From: Bacteroidales bacterium
Lineage (GTDB): Bacteria > Bacteroidota > Bacteroidia > Bacteroidales > UBA1556
Length of the DNA: 35,810 nucleotides
Reading direction: 5' to 3'
Assembly: GCA_029939445.1 (NCBI GenBank)
Contig: JAOZSY010000004.1
Span: 1-35,810, forward strand
The notes beneath the pieces are model-generated. The model was not told the origin of the DNA. It did not search any database and worked only from the letters and a program-made list of their open reading frames with translations. The position numbers were made by a program, and so were the translations under genes. Positions 1-7,193 of the stretch are shown here, one piece after another (within the stretch, counting starts at the first letter, position 1; every line of letters starts with the position of its first letter).

Positions 1-2
1 CT

Positions 3-464
3 TGTACTCCTAACAATACGGCTTCATATACGCAATTTAACCCAACAGCAATAGACAATTGGAGTGAAAGTAGTAATTTCTTTGCACAACTTTCTTATGG
101 GATTGTTGATGATTTTACTGTTTATGCAACAGCAGTAGTTTTAGGTCCTGACAAAATGCGGCATTTAACAGGAGAGGGAGCAAATAGAAATGAATTACGA
201 AATGCAGGAGTTAATACTTTGACTAATTTTGTACCAATAAGTAAAATAGGAAGCACTTTAAAAATTGGCAAGAAAGTATTAAACGCTGCTCAATTTAGTA
301 AAGCATATACGAAAACAGGTGCTGTTAAAGGTATCTCTGCCGCTCAAAGAGGGCTTAATAATAGGATGTTAAATCATACAATTAAGCAAAATAATGCCTT
401 TAATAAAACATTACCCGTTTTTATGTTAGGAACATCAGCAGCAGGAAATACGCAAAGAAGATAA
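3..464 (+). CDS. 3' end of Rhs/polymorphic-toxin-like protein (5' truncated by window)
   Basis: The reading frame is open from the first bases of the window, so this is the C-terminal 153 residues of a larger gene whose start lies outside. The visible part begins with a polar stretch, then a segment containing YGIVDDFTVYATAVVLGPDK, a GEGANRNELRNAGVNTL stretch and a Lys/Gln-rich tail ending NTQRR. The shape (a pre-toxin hinge followed by a short basic C-terminal domain) resembles the variable tails of Bacteroidota RHS-repeat-associated proteins. I do not recognise a specific toxin fold or catalytic motif. A small membrane protein starts 18 nt downstream, the usual place for an immunity gene. 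The toxin assignment is inference from composition and context; without the upstream core it could be another kind of repeat protein. Confidence 0.5.
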   Translation, partial: CTPNNTASYTQFNPTAIDNWSESSNFFAQLSYGIVDDFTVYATAVVLGPDKMRHLTGEGANRNELRNAGVNTLTNFVPISKIGSTLKIGKKVLNAAQFSKAYTKTGAVKGISAAQRGLNNRMLNHTIKQNNAFNKTLPVFMLGTSAAGNTQRR

Positions 465-482
465 TTAAATAAATTCTACAAA

Positions 483-713
483 ATGTTTTACGGTTCAATA
501 TTATTTAGATTTGTAGGTGTAATTACTATTTGGATTATTAAATCTATTTATAATCTAAAAATTGTTTCATTCAAAAAAGTGTGGATTGATGAAAAAGCAG
601 AAGAGAGTGATGACTTAATCGATTCACTTTCTAGTGAATTAATTCAGATCTTTGTCGGTGTAGCAGTTATGTTGATTATTGTGTTTTATATTACTGGCAT
701 AATATCATTTTAA
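483..713 (+). CDS. Small two-helix membrane protein, possible immunity protein
   Basis: This 76-residue protein has a hydrophobic segment near the N-terminus (about residues 5-24), a charged central loop rich in Asp, Glu and Lys (about 29-50), and a second hydrophobic segment (about 52-74). It is therefore probably an inner-membrane protein with two helices. It begins 18 nt after the stop of the putative polymorphic-toxin tail, so the two are probably co-transcribed. Small membrane proteins in this position often act as immunity factors when the toxin acts on membranes. No family is recognised, so the function is inferred from position only. It could also be an unrelated small membrane protein. 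Confidence 0.5.
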   Translation: MFYGSILFRFVGVITIWIIKSIYNLKIVSFKKVWIDEKAEESDDLIDSLSSELIQIFVGVAVMLIIVFYITGIISF

Positions 714-795
714 TTATTCAATTAGTACCATTGCAGCCTATAAATGAATAACATACAAAGTGCACTAATAAAAACTAAAAAAAATCGCCCAGATG

Positions 796-869
796 CCGCA
801 CGAATGCCACTATGCGTTACCGCACGAATCCTTTCGTGTGGTGTGTATAACAGGCATACCATAACAGGC
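796..869. repeat. REP-like palindrome upstream of RAYT remnant
   Basis: The 10-mer CCGCACGAAT occurs twice (796-805 and 820-829). The second copy forms a hairpin: ACCGCACGA at 819-827 pairs with TCGTGTGGT at 834-842 (one G-T wobble, 6-nt loop). The 9-mer ATAACAGGC also occurs twice (847-855 and 861-869). Short GC-rich palindromes of this kind next to a RAYT gene are typical REP elements. The local GC content stands out from the AT-rich surroundings. Confidence 0.6.
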
Positions 870-909
870 TATTAAAAGAACATAATGACTAACCAAAAGT
901 ATATTTCGT

Positions 910-917
910 TATATTTG
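910..917 (+). promoter_or_regulatory. TAnnTTTG promoter box of RAYT remnant
   Basis: TATATTTG matches the Bacteroidota -7 consensus exactly and ends 4 nt before the ATG at 922. No clear -33 TTG is seen at the expected distance. Confidence 0.45.
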
Positions 918-921
918 CTAA

Positions 922-1020
922 ATGAGCAGAAATTACAAATTCCATAATCCTGAAGGAGCATATTTTATAAGTTTTGCTGTTGTAGATTGGCTAGATGTAT
1001 TTACTAGAAACGAGTATTAA
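922..1020 (+). pseudogene. Truncated REP-associated tyrosine transposase (RAYT, Y1_Tnp family) N-terminus
   Basis: The 32-codon frame begins MSRNYKFHNPEGAYFISFAV and ends VFTRNEY-stop. This is the characteristic N-terminus of Bacteroidota RAYT proteins, where the family normally continues for about 150 more residues carrying the HUH metal motif and the catalytic tyrosine. Those parts are missing; the frame stops where a Lys codon would be expected, and the following sequence does not resume the family. It is too short to be an active transposase. A promoter box immediately upstream and REP-like palindromes nearby fit an old RAYT/REP locus. The recognition rests on memory of the family's N-terminal pattern. 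Confidence 0.7.
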
Positions 1021-1034
1021 ATGGAGTTGTTATT

Positions 1035-1102
1035 GTTAGTTAACTTACTGAAAACCATACGATTTATGTGGTAGCGGGGCAATTATTAGTTAACTTATTG
1101 AA
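1035..1102. repeat. Imperfect direct repeat pair (18 bp)
   Basis: GTTAGTTAACTTACTGAA at 1035-1052 and ATTAGTTAACTTATTGAA at 1085-1102 differ at two of 18 positions and are separated by 32 bp. They lie between the RAYT remnant and the 3' end of the thioesterase gene. They could be deletion or insertion footprints. No function is evident. Confidence 0.5.
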
Positions 1103-1154
1103 TGCAACTCGACACAACCGCGATAGCTATAAGGAGCGCAGCAACTATATTTTA

Positions 1155-1901
1155 TCAACGCTTTTTCCAAATAGTTTTGGCGATAGCACAAACTCGATTG
1201 TCAGCCTTTGTTTTAATGGTGTGTACAAACGAATTTTCGCCTTCGTCGGGTTCAGTATGTGATATAATAACATCTCCAAATTTGGCTTCGGCAACAAATC
1301 TTCCATCAATTGAATGGAGGTAGTAATTGTCAATAATTTCATCAGGAATAGAATTCATAGACCATTGCAAATAACGAATATTATTTACATGCTGATTTGA
1401 GTCTATATCAAAGCGGTTGATATTAAATTCGTCGGAATATATGCCAGTATCGATAGGTTTAATCTTTCTTACAACATTATGATTAAGGCTTTCTTCGCTA
1501 TCAAACCCCCATTTATTAATAAAATCACTATGAATTTGTACAGGTCTTCTCCTACCAATATCGAAGTATAACCAAAGACCTTTTGCTCTACCAATAATTT
1601 CTCCTTTTTCATCGTAAATAATATTCTCCCTAAAACCTCTTACCGTAGAATAGCTGGAAAGCCATGTTCTGATAGTGATTTTTTCTTTATACTTTGGATA
1701 GCGCTCCATTTTCATAATACCGGAAACCAATACCCAGCCGATATTTCTTTCCAATAAATCAAATAGGCTGTTATCAATGGAATAGCAATGATCAGCAGCT
1801 GTTTCTTCCAATAATGTTAGTATTGTTGTTGGTGAAGCTTCCCTGAATTTATTCATTTCGAAGTACCGAAGTTCAAATTGTTTGTCAAAATAGTTTTCCA
1901 T
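1155..1901 (-). CDS. Acyl-ACP thioesterase (FatA/FatB-type, PF01643)
   Basis: This 248-residue protein should hydrolyse acyl-acyl carrier protein to free fatty acid in the cytoplasm, ending or diverting fatty acid synthesis. It has two hot-dog halves. The second contains DIDSNQHVNN (165-174), the hallmark of plant and bacterial acyl-ACP thioesterases. By comparison with plant FatB, Asp167, Asn169 and His171 match the catalytic Asp/Asn/His, and Glu205 lies 34 residues after the His, matching the catalytic Glu. Length is usual for bacterial members. The gene is monocistronic or distal to the Crp/Fnr-type gene, which ends 70 nt upstream on the same strand. Its 3' end lies beside repeat-rich decayed DNA but the frame is intact. 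Family assignment is strong; chain-length preference cannot be read. Confidence 0.88.
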   Translation of the reverse strand: MENYFDKQFELRYFEMNKFREASPTTILTLLEETAADHCYSIDNSLFDLLERNIGWVLVSGIMKMERYPKYKEKITIRTWLSSYSTVRGFRENIIYDEKGEIIGRAKGLWLYFDIGRRRPVQIHSDFINKWGFDSEESLNHNVVRKIKPIDTGIYSDEFNINRFDIDSNQHVNNIRYLQWSMNSIPDEIIDNYYLHSIDGRFVAEAKFGDVIISHTEPDEGENSFVHTIKTKADNRVCAIAKTIWKKR

Positions 1902-1971
1902 GTCAAAAAAGATATTACATAAATATAGGGCAAAGAAAGTGCTATTTTTGTTGCTAACCTATGAACCAAGG

Positions 1972-2544
1972 TTAAGAAATTCGTGCTCGTATTCTACTAA
2001 GAGCTTGTGGTGTTACTCCAATATATGAAGCAATATATTTAAGTGGGATTTCTTTCAATAAATTTGGGCGTTCGGTAAAAATATTAAGGTATCGCTGCTC
2101 CGCAGAATTATTTAATAGGGATTGCTCCCTTTTAGATTTTATTAAGAATAGTTTTTCAGCATAAAAACGTCCAATTGCATTTCCAATTTCTGTTTTTTTG
2201 TATACATCTTGCAAGTCGTTGTAAGTCAAGCTCCAAACTACAGTTTCGCTGAGTGTTTCTACCTCAAATAATGACGGTTGTCGAGTTAAAAAAGAATCAT
2301 AAGCACTAACGAATTCATTCTCAAAGCTAAATCCAAAAGTGATTTCCTTTTCTGTGTCATCATTTGGAATAACGAATCGGACAATGCCATTTTCAATAAA
2401 TGAAATATAATTTTCCACATCCCCTTTTTGAATAATTAACTGCTTCTTTGGAAACTGCCTTTGCTTTAACTTGGACAAAAAATATTGCCAATCCACGTTG
2501 CTTACTGTATCTATATTCTCAAGATACTCTCTAATTTGTTGCAT
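1972..2544 (-). CDS. Crp/Fnr family transcriptional regulator
   Basis: This 190-residue protein has an N-terminal cyclic-nucleotide-binding-like beta-barrel (about residues 25-115, with KKQLIIQKGDVENYISFIENG) and a C-terminal winged-helix segment in which IPLKYIASYIGVTPQALSRI (about 165-185) is the helix-turn-helix. It lacks the cysteine cluster of true Fnr and the strict cAMP phosphate-binding motif of E. coli Crp, so its ligand is unknown. The family in Bacteroidota is large and commonly regulates neighbouring or stress genes. It sits 70 nt upstream of the thioesterase gene on the same strand, so both may be transcribed from the promoter at 2627-2634. Regulation of the thioesterase is only a guess. 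Confidence 0.85.
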   Translation of the reverse strand: MQQIREYLENIDTVSNVDWQYFLSKLKQRQFPKKQLIIQKGDVENYISFIENGIVRFVIPNDDTEKEITFGFSFENEFVSAYDSFLTRQPSLFEVETLSETVVWSLTYNDLQDVYKKTEIGNAIGRFYAEKLFLIKSKREQSLLNNSAEQRYLNIFTERPNLLKEIPLKYIASYIGVTPQALSRIRARIS

Positions 2545-2626
2545 GATTCTTGAACATTATTAAAATTTACATTCAGGTTTTATAGGTACTTTTATAATAC
2601 TCCCCATTGGTTGGACAGAAAATAAG

Positions 2627-2634
2627 CAAAGTTA
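2627..2634 (-). promoter_or_regulatory. TAnnTTTG promoter box for the Crp/Fnr gene
   Basis: The minus strand reads TAACTTTG here, an exact match to the Bacteroidota -7 consensus, 82 nt upstream of the ATG at 2544. Confidence 0.5.
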
Positions 2635-2812
2635 CTGTGGAAAAAAATAACTTTTTATATTTATTCTAGAAAACAAAAATAACTATTTTTCCTATTTATA
2701 AAACAGATTTTTTTTGGTATATTTTCTAATCTTTGATTCATTGAATAAGCTCTGCTGGAGAGCAACCTATTCCATATCCGACGATGCTTTATACGCATGT
2801 CATATAATATAG

Positions 2813-3055
2813 CATGGTGAATTGCAATTGTCAAATGTTTTGAATAGTAAGAGAGCAACACAAATAAGTATTAGAATAATTGAGCTTTTTGTGGAGATTA
2901 GAGAACTTCTAACAGACAATTTAAGCGTAAAATTGGAAATTGAAGAAATAAAAAAGAAATTAACTAATCAAGATAAAAGCATTGAATTAGTATTTAGCTA
3001 TTTAGACGAACTAATGGAAAAGCAAGAAAATCCACAACCGAGAGATATGATATAA
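2813..3055 (+). pseudogene. C-terminal fragment of ORF6N/KilA-N-type DNA-binding protein
   Basis: Translation from 2813 gives HGELQLSNVLNSKRATQISI, then a coiled-coil-like Lys/Glu-rich stretch ending PQPRDMI. This is the end of the ORF6N domain (family pattern FTEHG-LMLSNVLNS-RA-Q-NI-I) plus its C-terminal helix. The preceding codon is a stop, and no normal start or N-terminal half exists; traces of the preceding family segment can be guessed back to about 2780 but are broken. Such proteins are common in phages and mobile islands and are often duplicated in Bacteroidota. A TTG at 2822 could start translation, but a functional protein is unlikely. Confidence 0.65.
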
Positions 3056-3107
3056 ATAAATGAGAATAATATATGTTTAATCAGCAAATAATAAATCACC
3101 CCCGATG

Positions 3108-3151
3108 TAGCGAGTCAGAGTGCGACTCCAAGTCTCGCCCTGACTGAGCTA
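3108..3151. repeat. 44-bp imperfect inverted repeat (REP-like)
   Basis: Outer arms TAGC (3108-3111) and GCTA (3148-3151) and inner arms AGTCAG (3113-3118) and CTGACT (3140-3145) are complementary. Further inward, GCGACT (3122-3127) can pair with much of AGTCTCGC (3131-3138). The GC-rich composition contrasts with the flanks and suggests a dispersed repeat, possibly REP-like. Confidence 0.5.
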
Positions 3152-3250
3152 GGCCTGGGCTCCCAAATGATGTGCGAATATACTAAAGGCTGCTGCGTGA
3201 TTTTATCGCATATAGTAGAAATATAAAATTTGCCATAACTAGAAGAAGTC

Positions 3251-3284
3251 CTACTTAAACCTGTACTGAGCACAGCCGAAGTAG
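3251..3284. repeat. Hairpin with CTACTT/AAGTAG arms
   Basis: CTACTT at 3251-3256 is complementary to AAGTAG at 3279-3284. The intervening sequence includes ACTGAGCACAGCCGAAGTA, which resembles the widespread CTGAGCgnAGTCGAAG-type repeats found between genes in many Bacteroidota genomes. Whether it is repeated elsewhere in this genome cannot be seen. Confidence 0.35.
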
Positions 3285-3422
3285 AAGGAGGTAGGCATTC
3301 TTTAATTATATATATGTGTGATAAATTATTCTCTCCATGAAAAATAGTCGGAGGATTGACTAAATATTAAATATTCAATCCCCCGCTACGCAATTTGCCT
3401 CGCTGCCCCTTTTCAAAGGGTG

Positions 3423-3449
3423 TCTTTCCTCACGATGCTGTGAGAAAGA
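3423..3449. repeat. Hairpin TCTTTCCTCAC / GTGAGAAAGA
   Basis: TCTTTCCTCAC (3423-3433) pairs with GTGAGAAAGA (3440-3449) across a 6-nt loop with one bulged base. There is no T-run after it on the plus strand. It is part of the repeat-rich gene-free region. Confidence 0.4.
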
Positions 3450-3626
3450 TATAATTCCTTATCCCAATACCGCGTGTCTATTGCATTGCAAGATGTATAT
3501 AACAGATAAATATAAAACGCTTGAACTAATAAGGTTTTCTTAAAAATAGGTTTAGATATTATTTTTTTTAAAACATAAAGAAAAGGCAGGTAAGCTTAAG
3601 TGGTTTTAAAAAAATCTTAATTAGAA

Positions 3627-4535
3627 TTATCGTCCACTTCCTTGAACCATTTTCTGGTATTCAGCAGCATTTGCAGCATCTATTTCCATAAGATATGCTT
3701 TAGCTTTTTTCTGCTCATTGGGCTGAGCATCTTTAAAAATACCAATAAATTCATCACGCTTTGCATCCATAAGAGTAGTCATGGTATAAAGCCCTATTCG
3801 TGCCTTATGCACATTTTGTAGAAGCTTTAGTGAGTTTAATGTTTCAACTCTACCTTGGCTTAGATTTTCAAACATCTGATCCAAGCCTTTTCTGTGATAA
3901 CGGTATAAGAAATTTCTATAATCTTCGTATCTAGAATTTTGAATATTCTCAAGATACCAATATCTATTTTTCTCACTACCCATTGATGCCCAACCCAGAA
4001 ACCCTGAGTTTGATGCATTATTTACCGTAGTTTGTGCATTATTAAAATATGGAGTGCCTCCTAATGGAGAAAAAGAATCGAAATCAGTACCAATTATTAT
4101 ATATGCATAAAATGCTAATATTGATGTTAGGTTATTGGTATAAGAGTTTATATCAAAATTTAAAGGATCGTGTTCTACCCATTTAAAAGAAACCTGCTTA
4201 TCCAAAATATTAAGCATTGGCGAATCGTACGATGAGTTGAAAACTGGTCGGCGCGATTGGACTTGTATAGTTCCTTTATAATTATCGCGAGATGTACCAT
4301 CTTTAGAAAATGTTATGGAAATAGTGCATTCAATTCGTTCTTCGGTTTTAATTTGATTATTTGTCCACTGTCTATTATTCATAAACTCGTAAATGGCACT
4401 TTGCAAAGTCTGAAATCTTGATTTGTCAGTATCTTCCACCTGCTGATCATTAAGCTGAACTTGGCAGTTTAGCTCCTGGGCATTTATAGAAATGCTAATC
4501 ATAAGACCAATTAATAGAATAAATACCTTTTGCAT
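3627..4535 (-). CDS. DUF4835 family periplasmic protein (PorD-like, T9SS-associated)
   Basis: The 302-residue protein has a signal peptide (MQKVFILLIGLMISISINAQ) and then a mixed alpha/beta body with ELNCQVQLN, TISITF and SPLGGTPYFNNAQ segments, matching DUF4835, a Bacteroidota-restricted family that usually follows coaBC. Database naming, as I recall it, links this family to PorD of type IX secretion, but no motif here proves that role. Its ATG overlaps the coaBC stop (TAATG at 4535), so translation is coupled and it is the last visible gene of the bamD-rpoZ-coaBC operon. In many relatives recN follows; here repeat-rich non-coding sequence follows. Family assignment is confident, function moderate. 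Confidence 0.8.
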   Translation of the reverse strand: MQKVFILLIGLMISISINAQELNCQVQLNDQQVEDTDKSRFQTLQSAIYEFMNNRQWTNNQIKTEERIECTISITFSKDGTSRDNYKGTIQVQSRRPVFNSSYDSPMLNILDKQVSFKWVEHDPLNFDINSYTNNLTSILAFYAYIIIGTDFDSFSPLGGTPYFNNAQTTVNNASNSGFLGWASMGSEKNRYWYLENIQNSRYEDYRNFLYRYHRKGLDQMFENLSQGRVETLNSLKLLQNVHKARIGLYTMTTLMDAKRDEFIGIFKDAQPNEQKKAKAYLMEIDAANAAEYQKMVQGSGR

Positions 4536-5731
4536 TAAATCAAAGTTTCAATTTTTTCAACAATATCTTTTGCCACTTCATCCTTAGTTTTTAAGGTAAA
4601 ACTTTGTGGATGTTTATCTTTATCAATAAGAGTTATCTTATTAGTAGAATGCCCAAATCCAGCGCCTTTATCTTGCATAGAATTCAGTACTATTAAATCC
4701 AGATTTTTCTTTTCTAATTTAATAATAGCATTTTCAATTTCGTTATTAGTTTCTAGAGCAAAGCCAATAAGAAGTTGTTTATCAGTTTTTCTATTTCCCA
4801 AAGAGAGCAGTATGTCTTTCGTTGCCTCTAATTCTATATTAGGAACAGATTCACCTTTCTTAATCTTTTGCTCAGCAATATTTTTTGGTGCAAAATCTGC
4901 TACCGCTGCCGACATTATTGCAATATCCATATCCTCAAATATGTTGTTGCAGGCTTCATACATCTCTTCTGAAGTAGTTATATTTACCACTTTAGTAATA
5001 TTGTCAGCAGGTTTTATAGCTACTGGTCCACTAACTAAATACACCTCAGCACCTTTATTTGCAAGAGCTTCTGCTAAGGAATATCCCATTTTGCCCGAAG
5101 AGTGATTACCAATAAAACGTACAGGATCTATAGCTTCGTATGTTGGCCCAGCAGAAATTAACACTTTTTTTCCTGAAAGAACAGATTTCTTATCAAAATA
5201 ATTTTTTATTTTTTCAAAAATAACCTCAGGTTCTTCCATTCTTCCCATACCACAAAGGCCACTGGCAAGTTCTCCCTCGGTAGGCTCAATAATTATATGA
5301 CCTCTTTGTTTGAGTTGCTCAATATTATTGGTAGTGCTAGGATGTTTATACATATCCAAATCCATTGCTGGAGCAAACATAACTTCCGAACGAGCGCTTA
5401 AGTATGTTGTTAGTAAGTGATTATCGGCAATGCCAGCAACCATTTTAGCCATACTATTTGCAGAGAGTGGCGCCATCACAAAAAGGTCGGCCCAGCGGCC
5501 AAGCTCTACATGAGAGTCCCATTCTCCAGTATTTTTGTCAAAAGCAATGCTACTTACAGGCTTATTAGATACGGTACTTAATGTAAGGGGAGTTACAAAA
5601 TCTTTTGCAGCATCCGTCATTACAATCTGTACATTAGCACCTGCTTTGCGAAGTAATCTAACTAAAATAGGAATTTTGTAAGCAGCAATGCTTCCAGAAA
5701 TTCCTATTAAGATGTTTTTTGCTTTAAGCAT
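4535..5731 (-). CDS. coaBC: Bifunctional phosphopantothenoylcysteine decarboxylase / phosphopantothenate-cysteine ligase
   Basis: The product (398 aa, normal length) catalyses two consecutive cytoplasmic steps of coenzyme A synthesis: joining cysteine to 4'-phosphopantothenate and then decarboxylating the product. The N-terminal flavoprotein half (about 1-180) shows GISGSIAAYK, the SHVELGRWAD segment with the active-site His, APAMDLDMYKHP (the PxMNxxMW-like motif) and GLCGMGRM with the substrate-clamp Cys. The C-terminal ligase half (about 185-398) begins KKVLISAGPTYEAIDPVRFI and contains GNHSSGKMG and SAAVADF. It starts 11 nt after rpoZ and shares a TAATG stop/start with the downstream DUF4835 gene. 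The order bamD-rpoZ-coaBC is common in Bacteroidota. Confidence 0.97.
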   Translation of the reverse strand: MLKAKNILIGISGSIAAYKIPILVRLLRKAGANVQIVMTDAAKDFVTPLTLSTVSNKPVSSIAFDKNTGEWDSHVELGRWADLFVMAPLSANSMAKMVAGIADNHLLTTYLSARSEVMFAPAMDLDMYKHPSTTNNIEQLKQRGHIIIEPTEGELASGLCGMGRMEEPEVIFEKIKNYFDKKSVLSGKKVLISAGPTYEAIDPVRFIGNHSSGKMGYSLAEALANKGAEVYLVSGPVAIKPADNITKVVNITTSEEMYEACNNIFEDMDIAIMSAAVADFAPKNIAEQKIKKGESVPNIELEATKDILLSLGNRKTDKQLLIGFALETNNEIENAIIKLEKKNLDLIVLNSMQDKGAGFGHSTNKITLIDKDKHPQSFTLKTKDEVAKDIVEKIETLI

Positions 5732-5742
5732 AAAAAGAAGTT

Positions 5743-6081
5743 TTAGAAGTTATCTTTACTTTCTTCTTTTAGAGGGTTACGGTGATATACATCATCGTGC
5801 AACAATTGGTGAATAGCCATTAATGTAGGCTTAGGAAGACGCTCATAAAAACGTGCAATCTCTATTTGCTCACGGTTTTCGAATACCTCTTCAAGAGTAT
5901 CGTTGTTTACCTGAAATTCAGCAACTTTCTCGTTTAGCTCTTCTTTAAGGTCATGACCAATTTGATTCGAACGTATTGCTAGAATAGCAAGAGATTCGTA
6001 AATATTATTAGTTCCTGCCTCTAATTCTACCACGTTTAACGATTCTGCAGTAGTGTCTGTTTTTATATTTTTATAATCCAT
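5743..6081 (-). CDS. rpoZ: DNA-directed RNA polymerase omega-like subunit
   Basis: The 112-residue protein contains NIYESLAILAIRSNQIGHDL (about 26-45), the Bacteroidota version of the omega helix motif (in E. coli RpoZ, R-x-L-x-x-A-A-x-R-A-x-Q). It has an acidic extension in the middle and a C-terminal tail not found in proteobacterial omega. Omega helps RNA polymerase beta' fold and binds the assembled enzyme. The gene lies between bamD (19 nt away) and coaBC (11 nt away), its usual place in this phylum. The assignment rests on motif and synteny because the sequence is divergent. Confidence 0.85.
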   Translation of the reverse strand: MDYKNIKTDTTAESLNVVELEAGTNNIYESLAILAIRSNQIGHDLKEELNEKVAEFQVNNDTLEEVFENREQIEIARFYERLPKPTLMAIHQLLHDDVYHRNPLKEESKDNF

Positions 6082-6100
6082 AATATTATAATTTTATTCT

Positions 6101-6913
6101 CTAATTATTCTGTTTTTTTATTTTTTCAATGCCATGCTTAGCTGAGTTCTTATATCGCTCAGCTTTCTTGGCATATACTCCATCAGGGTATTTGCTAGCA
6201 TAATCATTATAAGCAGAAAGAGTTTTAGTATATCTTTCCTCTTGTCTGTAATTAATACTTTTGCTGGCATATATATAATCGGCCTCTATGGTTAAATACA
6301 TAGCTTCCTCTTTAAAAGGAGAGCCTGGAAATTTCTTTAAATGTCGTTCAAAAGCATAAACGGCAGCTTTATAATACTCAGTAGTTAGATATTGCTTTGC
6401 GTTTTCAAAATCCTTAATAACAAGCTTTTTACGAAGCTTATCCATAATTTCATTTGCCTCATATACCTTTTCACTTTCAGGATACATATTTATAAACATC
6501 TGCATCTCGTTAATAGCTGTAACGGTACTCGATTGATCTAAATTAGCAGGTGGCGAATCCAAGAATTTGCAATATGCACTTAAATATAAGCACTCCTCAG
6601 CATAATCACTTTTTGGAAAAGTTTTTGCAAAATACTTAAAATGGTAACTTGCTACCATGTAATCACCTTCTTTATAATATGTTTGAGCGTAATAGTAGTA
6701 AGCTTTCTCAAGTTTATTAGTACCTCTGAGTACTACAATTAACTCATCAAGAAGTTGCTGAGAGTGATAAAAATCATCCTGCTCATAGTACTTCATGGCA
6801 GCCTCATATTTCTCTGGGGTAGAGCCGTGTTTTGCTAATTGTTGATATTTGCTACAGCTCCCTAAGGTAACTATTAACGCAAAAAATAATATAATTTTGA
6901 AAAATCTAAACAT
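6101..6913 (-). CDS. bamD: Outer membrane assembly lipoprotein BamD
   Basis: From the ATG at 6913 the product is 270 residues: a lipoprotein signal with lipobox LGSC (Cys20) followed by tetratricopeptide-type helical repeats (for example AYYYYAQTYYKEGDYMVASY and KEEAMYLTIEADYIYASK). BamD is the periplasmic, outer-membrane-anchored TPR partner of BamA and is needed to insert beta-barrel proteins, including T9SS outer-membrane parts. A longer frame beginning at a TTG at 6949 is open, but that TTG is the -33 element and the intervening sequence contains the -7 box, so the ATG at 6913 is preferred. It heads the bamD-rpoZ-coaBC-DUF4835 operon. Its leader is only a few nucleotides or absent. Confidence 0.9.
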   Translation of the reverse strand: MFRFFKIILFFALIVTLGSCSKYQQLAKHGSTPEKYEAAMKYYEQDDFYHSQQLLDELIVVLRGTNKLEKAYYYYAQTYYKEGDYMVASYHFKYFAKTFPKSDYAEECLYLSAYCKFLDSPPANLDQSSTVTAINEMQMFINMYPESEKVYEANEIMDKLRKKLVIKDFENAKQYLTTEYYKAAVYAFERHLKKFPGSPFKEEAMYLTIEADYIYASKSINYRQEERYTKTLSAYNDYASKYPDGVYAKKAERYKNSAKHGIEKIKKQNN

Positions 6914-6918
6914 GGCTG

Positions 6919-6949
6919 CAAAAGTAATTAATTGTTTGATACGGTACAA
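6919..6949 (-). promoter_or_regulatory. Promoter of the bamD operon (TTG-N20-TACTTTTG)
   Basis: On the minus strand a TTG (6949-6947) is followed after 20 nt by TACTTTTG (6926-6919), a textbook Bacteroidota -33/-7 pair. The -7 box ends 5 nt before the bamD ATG, so the transcript is leaderless or nearly so. Confidence 0.7.
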
Positions 6950-7158
6950 CCTAATATTACCGTTAAGTTTTAGGTTTTATTGTGTTGTGATTATTATTGA
7001 ATTAAAATAGCTATATTTTTCTTTATGCTCAGTAGTTCAGTCTATTAACAGGAAATAATACTAGTAGTAATTGTGTATAAATGTGATTTCATTATTAATA
7101 AAGAGATTATTTATAAAAAAAACATCTAAATAATTGCTTATAAATTATCAATATGAAG

Positions 7159-7166
7159 TACTTTTG
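7159..7166 (+). promoter_or_regulatory. TAnnTTTG promoter box for tsaD
   Basis: TACTTTTG matches the -7 consensus and lies 27 nt before the tsaD ATG. A TTG at 7134-7136 is a possible -33 element, with slightly long spacing (22 nt). Confidence 0.6.
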
Positions 7167-7193
7167 TAACGCAAAAGCAATCAAAATAAGATT

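Larger units (their letters stand above)
3056..3626. other. Gene-free region with several imperfect inverted repeats
   Basis: No plausible coding frame is seen. The region contains three hairpin-forming elements (3108-3151, 3251-3284 and 3423-3449, given separately) embedded in AT-rich sequence, and a GC-rich stretch near 3101-3175. This looks like accumulated repeat and transposon debris between the ORF6N fragment and the end of the coaBC operon. No clear intrinsic terminator for the minus-strand operon was found. Confidence 0.55.

Noticed and set aside
1068..1342. Short frames overlapping the end of the thioesterase gene
   Set aside because: They are shadows of the thioesterase frame on the opposite strand or out of frame; the thioesterase has complete catalytic motifs.
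2661..2861. 66-residue minus-strand frame upstream of the Crp/Fnr gene
   Set aside because: It overlaps the ORF6N remnant, has low-complexity composition and resembles no family.
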